From NCBI GenBank assembly GCA_007134525.1, contig SLKR01000071.1:1-32791 (forward strand): a stretch of 32,791 nt of DNA, in the 5' to 3' direction. The position numbers and the translations under genes were made by a program. The stretch comes from Bacteroidales bacterium (GTDB taxonomy: Bacteria; Bacteroidota; Bacteroidia; Bacteroidales; UBA7960). This document shows, piece after piece, positions 32,486-32,791 of the stretch; within the stretch, counting starts at the first letter, position 1; each line of letters begins with the position of its first letter. The notes under the pieces were generated by a model. That model was not told the origin of the DNA, did not search any database, and saw nothing but the letters and a program-made list of their open reading frames with translations.

Positions 32486-32791
32486 TTATTTCAGTTTTAC
32501 GGCAGTGCCATAGATTAGTATTTCTGCTGCTCCGCGGCTTACCATTGCAGTTGAGATCTGCATTCCTACAACAGCATCTGCATTGAGTTTAAGGGCATCA
32601 TCAATCATTCGCTGGAGAGCCTGTTCGCGGGCGTCAGCCTGCAATTGTGTATATTCTTCTATTTCGCCACCTACAATGTTTTTCAGGCCAGCGACTATGT
32701 CACGGCCCACGTTGCGGGCCCTGACAGTGCTTCCTCGCACCAGACCGACTATTTCTGCTATTTCCCTGCCGGGAACTTTGTGTGTTGTTGA
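32486..32791 (-). CDS. YbjQ/UPF0145 (DUF74) family protein, 5' end outside window
   Basis: The minus-strand frame is open to the window edge, giving 101 residues that begin STTHKVPGREIAEIVGLVRG and lack only about the first five or six residues. An internal GTG at 32738-32740 is not the start, since family similarity continues upstream of it. Hallmarks are VRGSTVRARNVGRDI, GLKNIVGGE, YTQLQADAREQALQRM, LNADAVVGMQISTAMV and AAEILIYGTAV. The family forms small ring-like oligomers that are sometimes called heavy-metal-binding, with no proven role. Followed at once by a membrane microprotein and then a terminator. Confidence 0.93.
   Translation of the reverse strand, partial: STTHKVPGREIAEIVGLVRGSTVRARNVGRDIVAGLKNIVGGEIEEYTQLQADAREQALQRMIDDALKLNADAVVGMQISTAMVSRGAAEILIYGTAVKLK

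Overview
The window reads as a chromosomal segment of a Bacteroidota bacterium, most likely an anaerobic member of the Bacteroidales/Marinilabiliales type. Seen in the sequence: a surface protein with a C-terminal type IX secretion tail, DUF3078, DUF2147 and PF17131 (LolA-like) proteins, few clear Shine-Dalgarno sites, and several promoters with the Bacteroidota -7 box TAnnTTTG. Nearly all genes lie on the minus strand. The placement is inferred from gene content, not from a marker gene.

Layout, left to right. 1-1128 (+): 3' end of a hybrid sensor kinase. 1125-3815 (-): P2-type cation ATPase, downstream of a 1349-residue kelch-like T9SS surface protein (3867-7916, -). 8115-8843 (-): TspO-like membrane protein. 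8936-9388 (+): secreted DUF2147 protein, convergent with a TrpB2-type tryptophan synthase beta chain (9401-10765, -) across a shared bidirectional terminator. 11046-15592 (-): metH-metF with ATGA overlap, preceded by a SAM-I riboswitch and a good promoter. 15961-16150 (+): decayed GAF-domain remnant. 16196-18897 (-): a four-gene ArsG/CcdA-like, ArsP-like permease, thioredoxin and ArsF-like operon with an 18-bp palindrome in its promoter and no adjacent arsR. 19014-20813: a small lipoprotein (-) and a TPR lipoprotein (+).

The most interesting part is 20821-32106, all on the minus strand and tightly packed. The order is acyl-CoA synthetase-like ligase, BASS-family transporter, MMPL/RND transporter, LolA-like carrier, geranylgeranyl reductase family protein, geranylgeranylglyceryl phosphate synthase (GGGPS), UbiA prenyltransferase and a DUF3078 protein. 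GGGPS, UbiA (digeranylgeranylglyceryl phosphate synthase-like) and the reductase are the consecutive core enzymes that build archaeal-type ether lipids. Here they share a run of genes with a lipid-export type RND/LolA pair (4-bp overlap). This suggests a bacterial pathway that makes, saturates and moves an isoprenoid glycerol ether lipid toward the outer membrane. The sn-glycerol-1-phosphate dehydrogenase and CDP-archaeol synthase are not in the window.

The right end (32353-32791, -) holds a YbjQ-family protein cut by the window edge, a 43-residue membrane microprotein directly behind it, and an intrinsic terminator that separates this unit from the lipid operon promoter. No tRNA, rRNA, CRISPR, insertion sequence or phage gene was seen.
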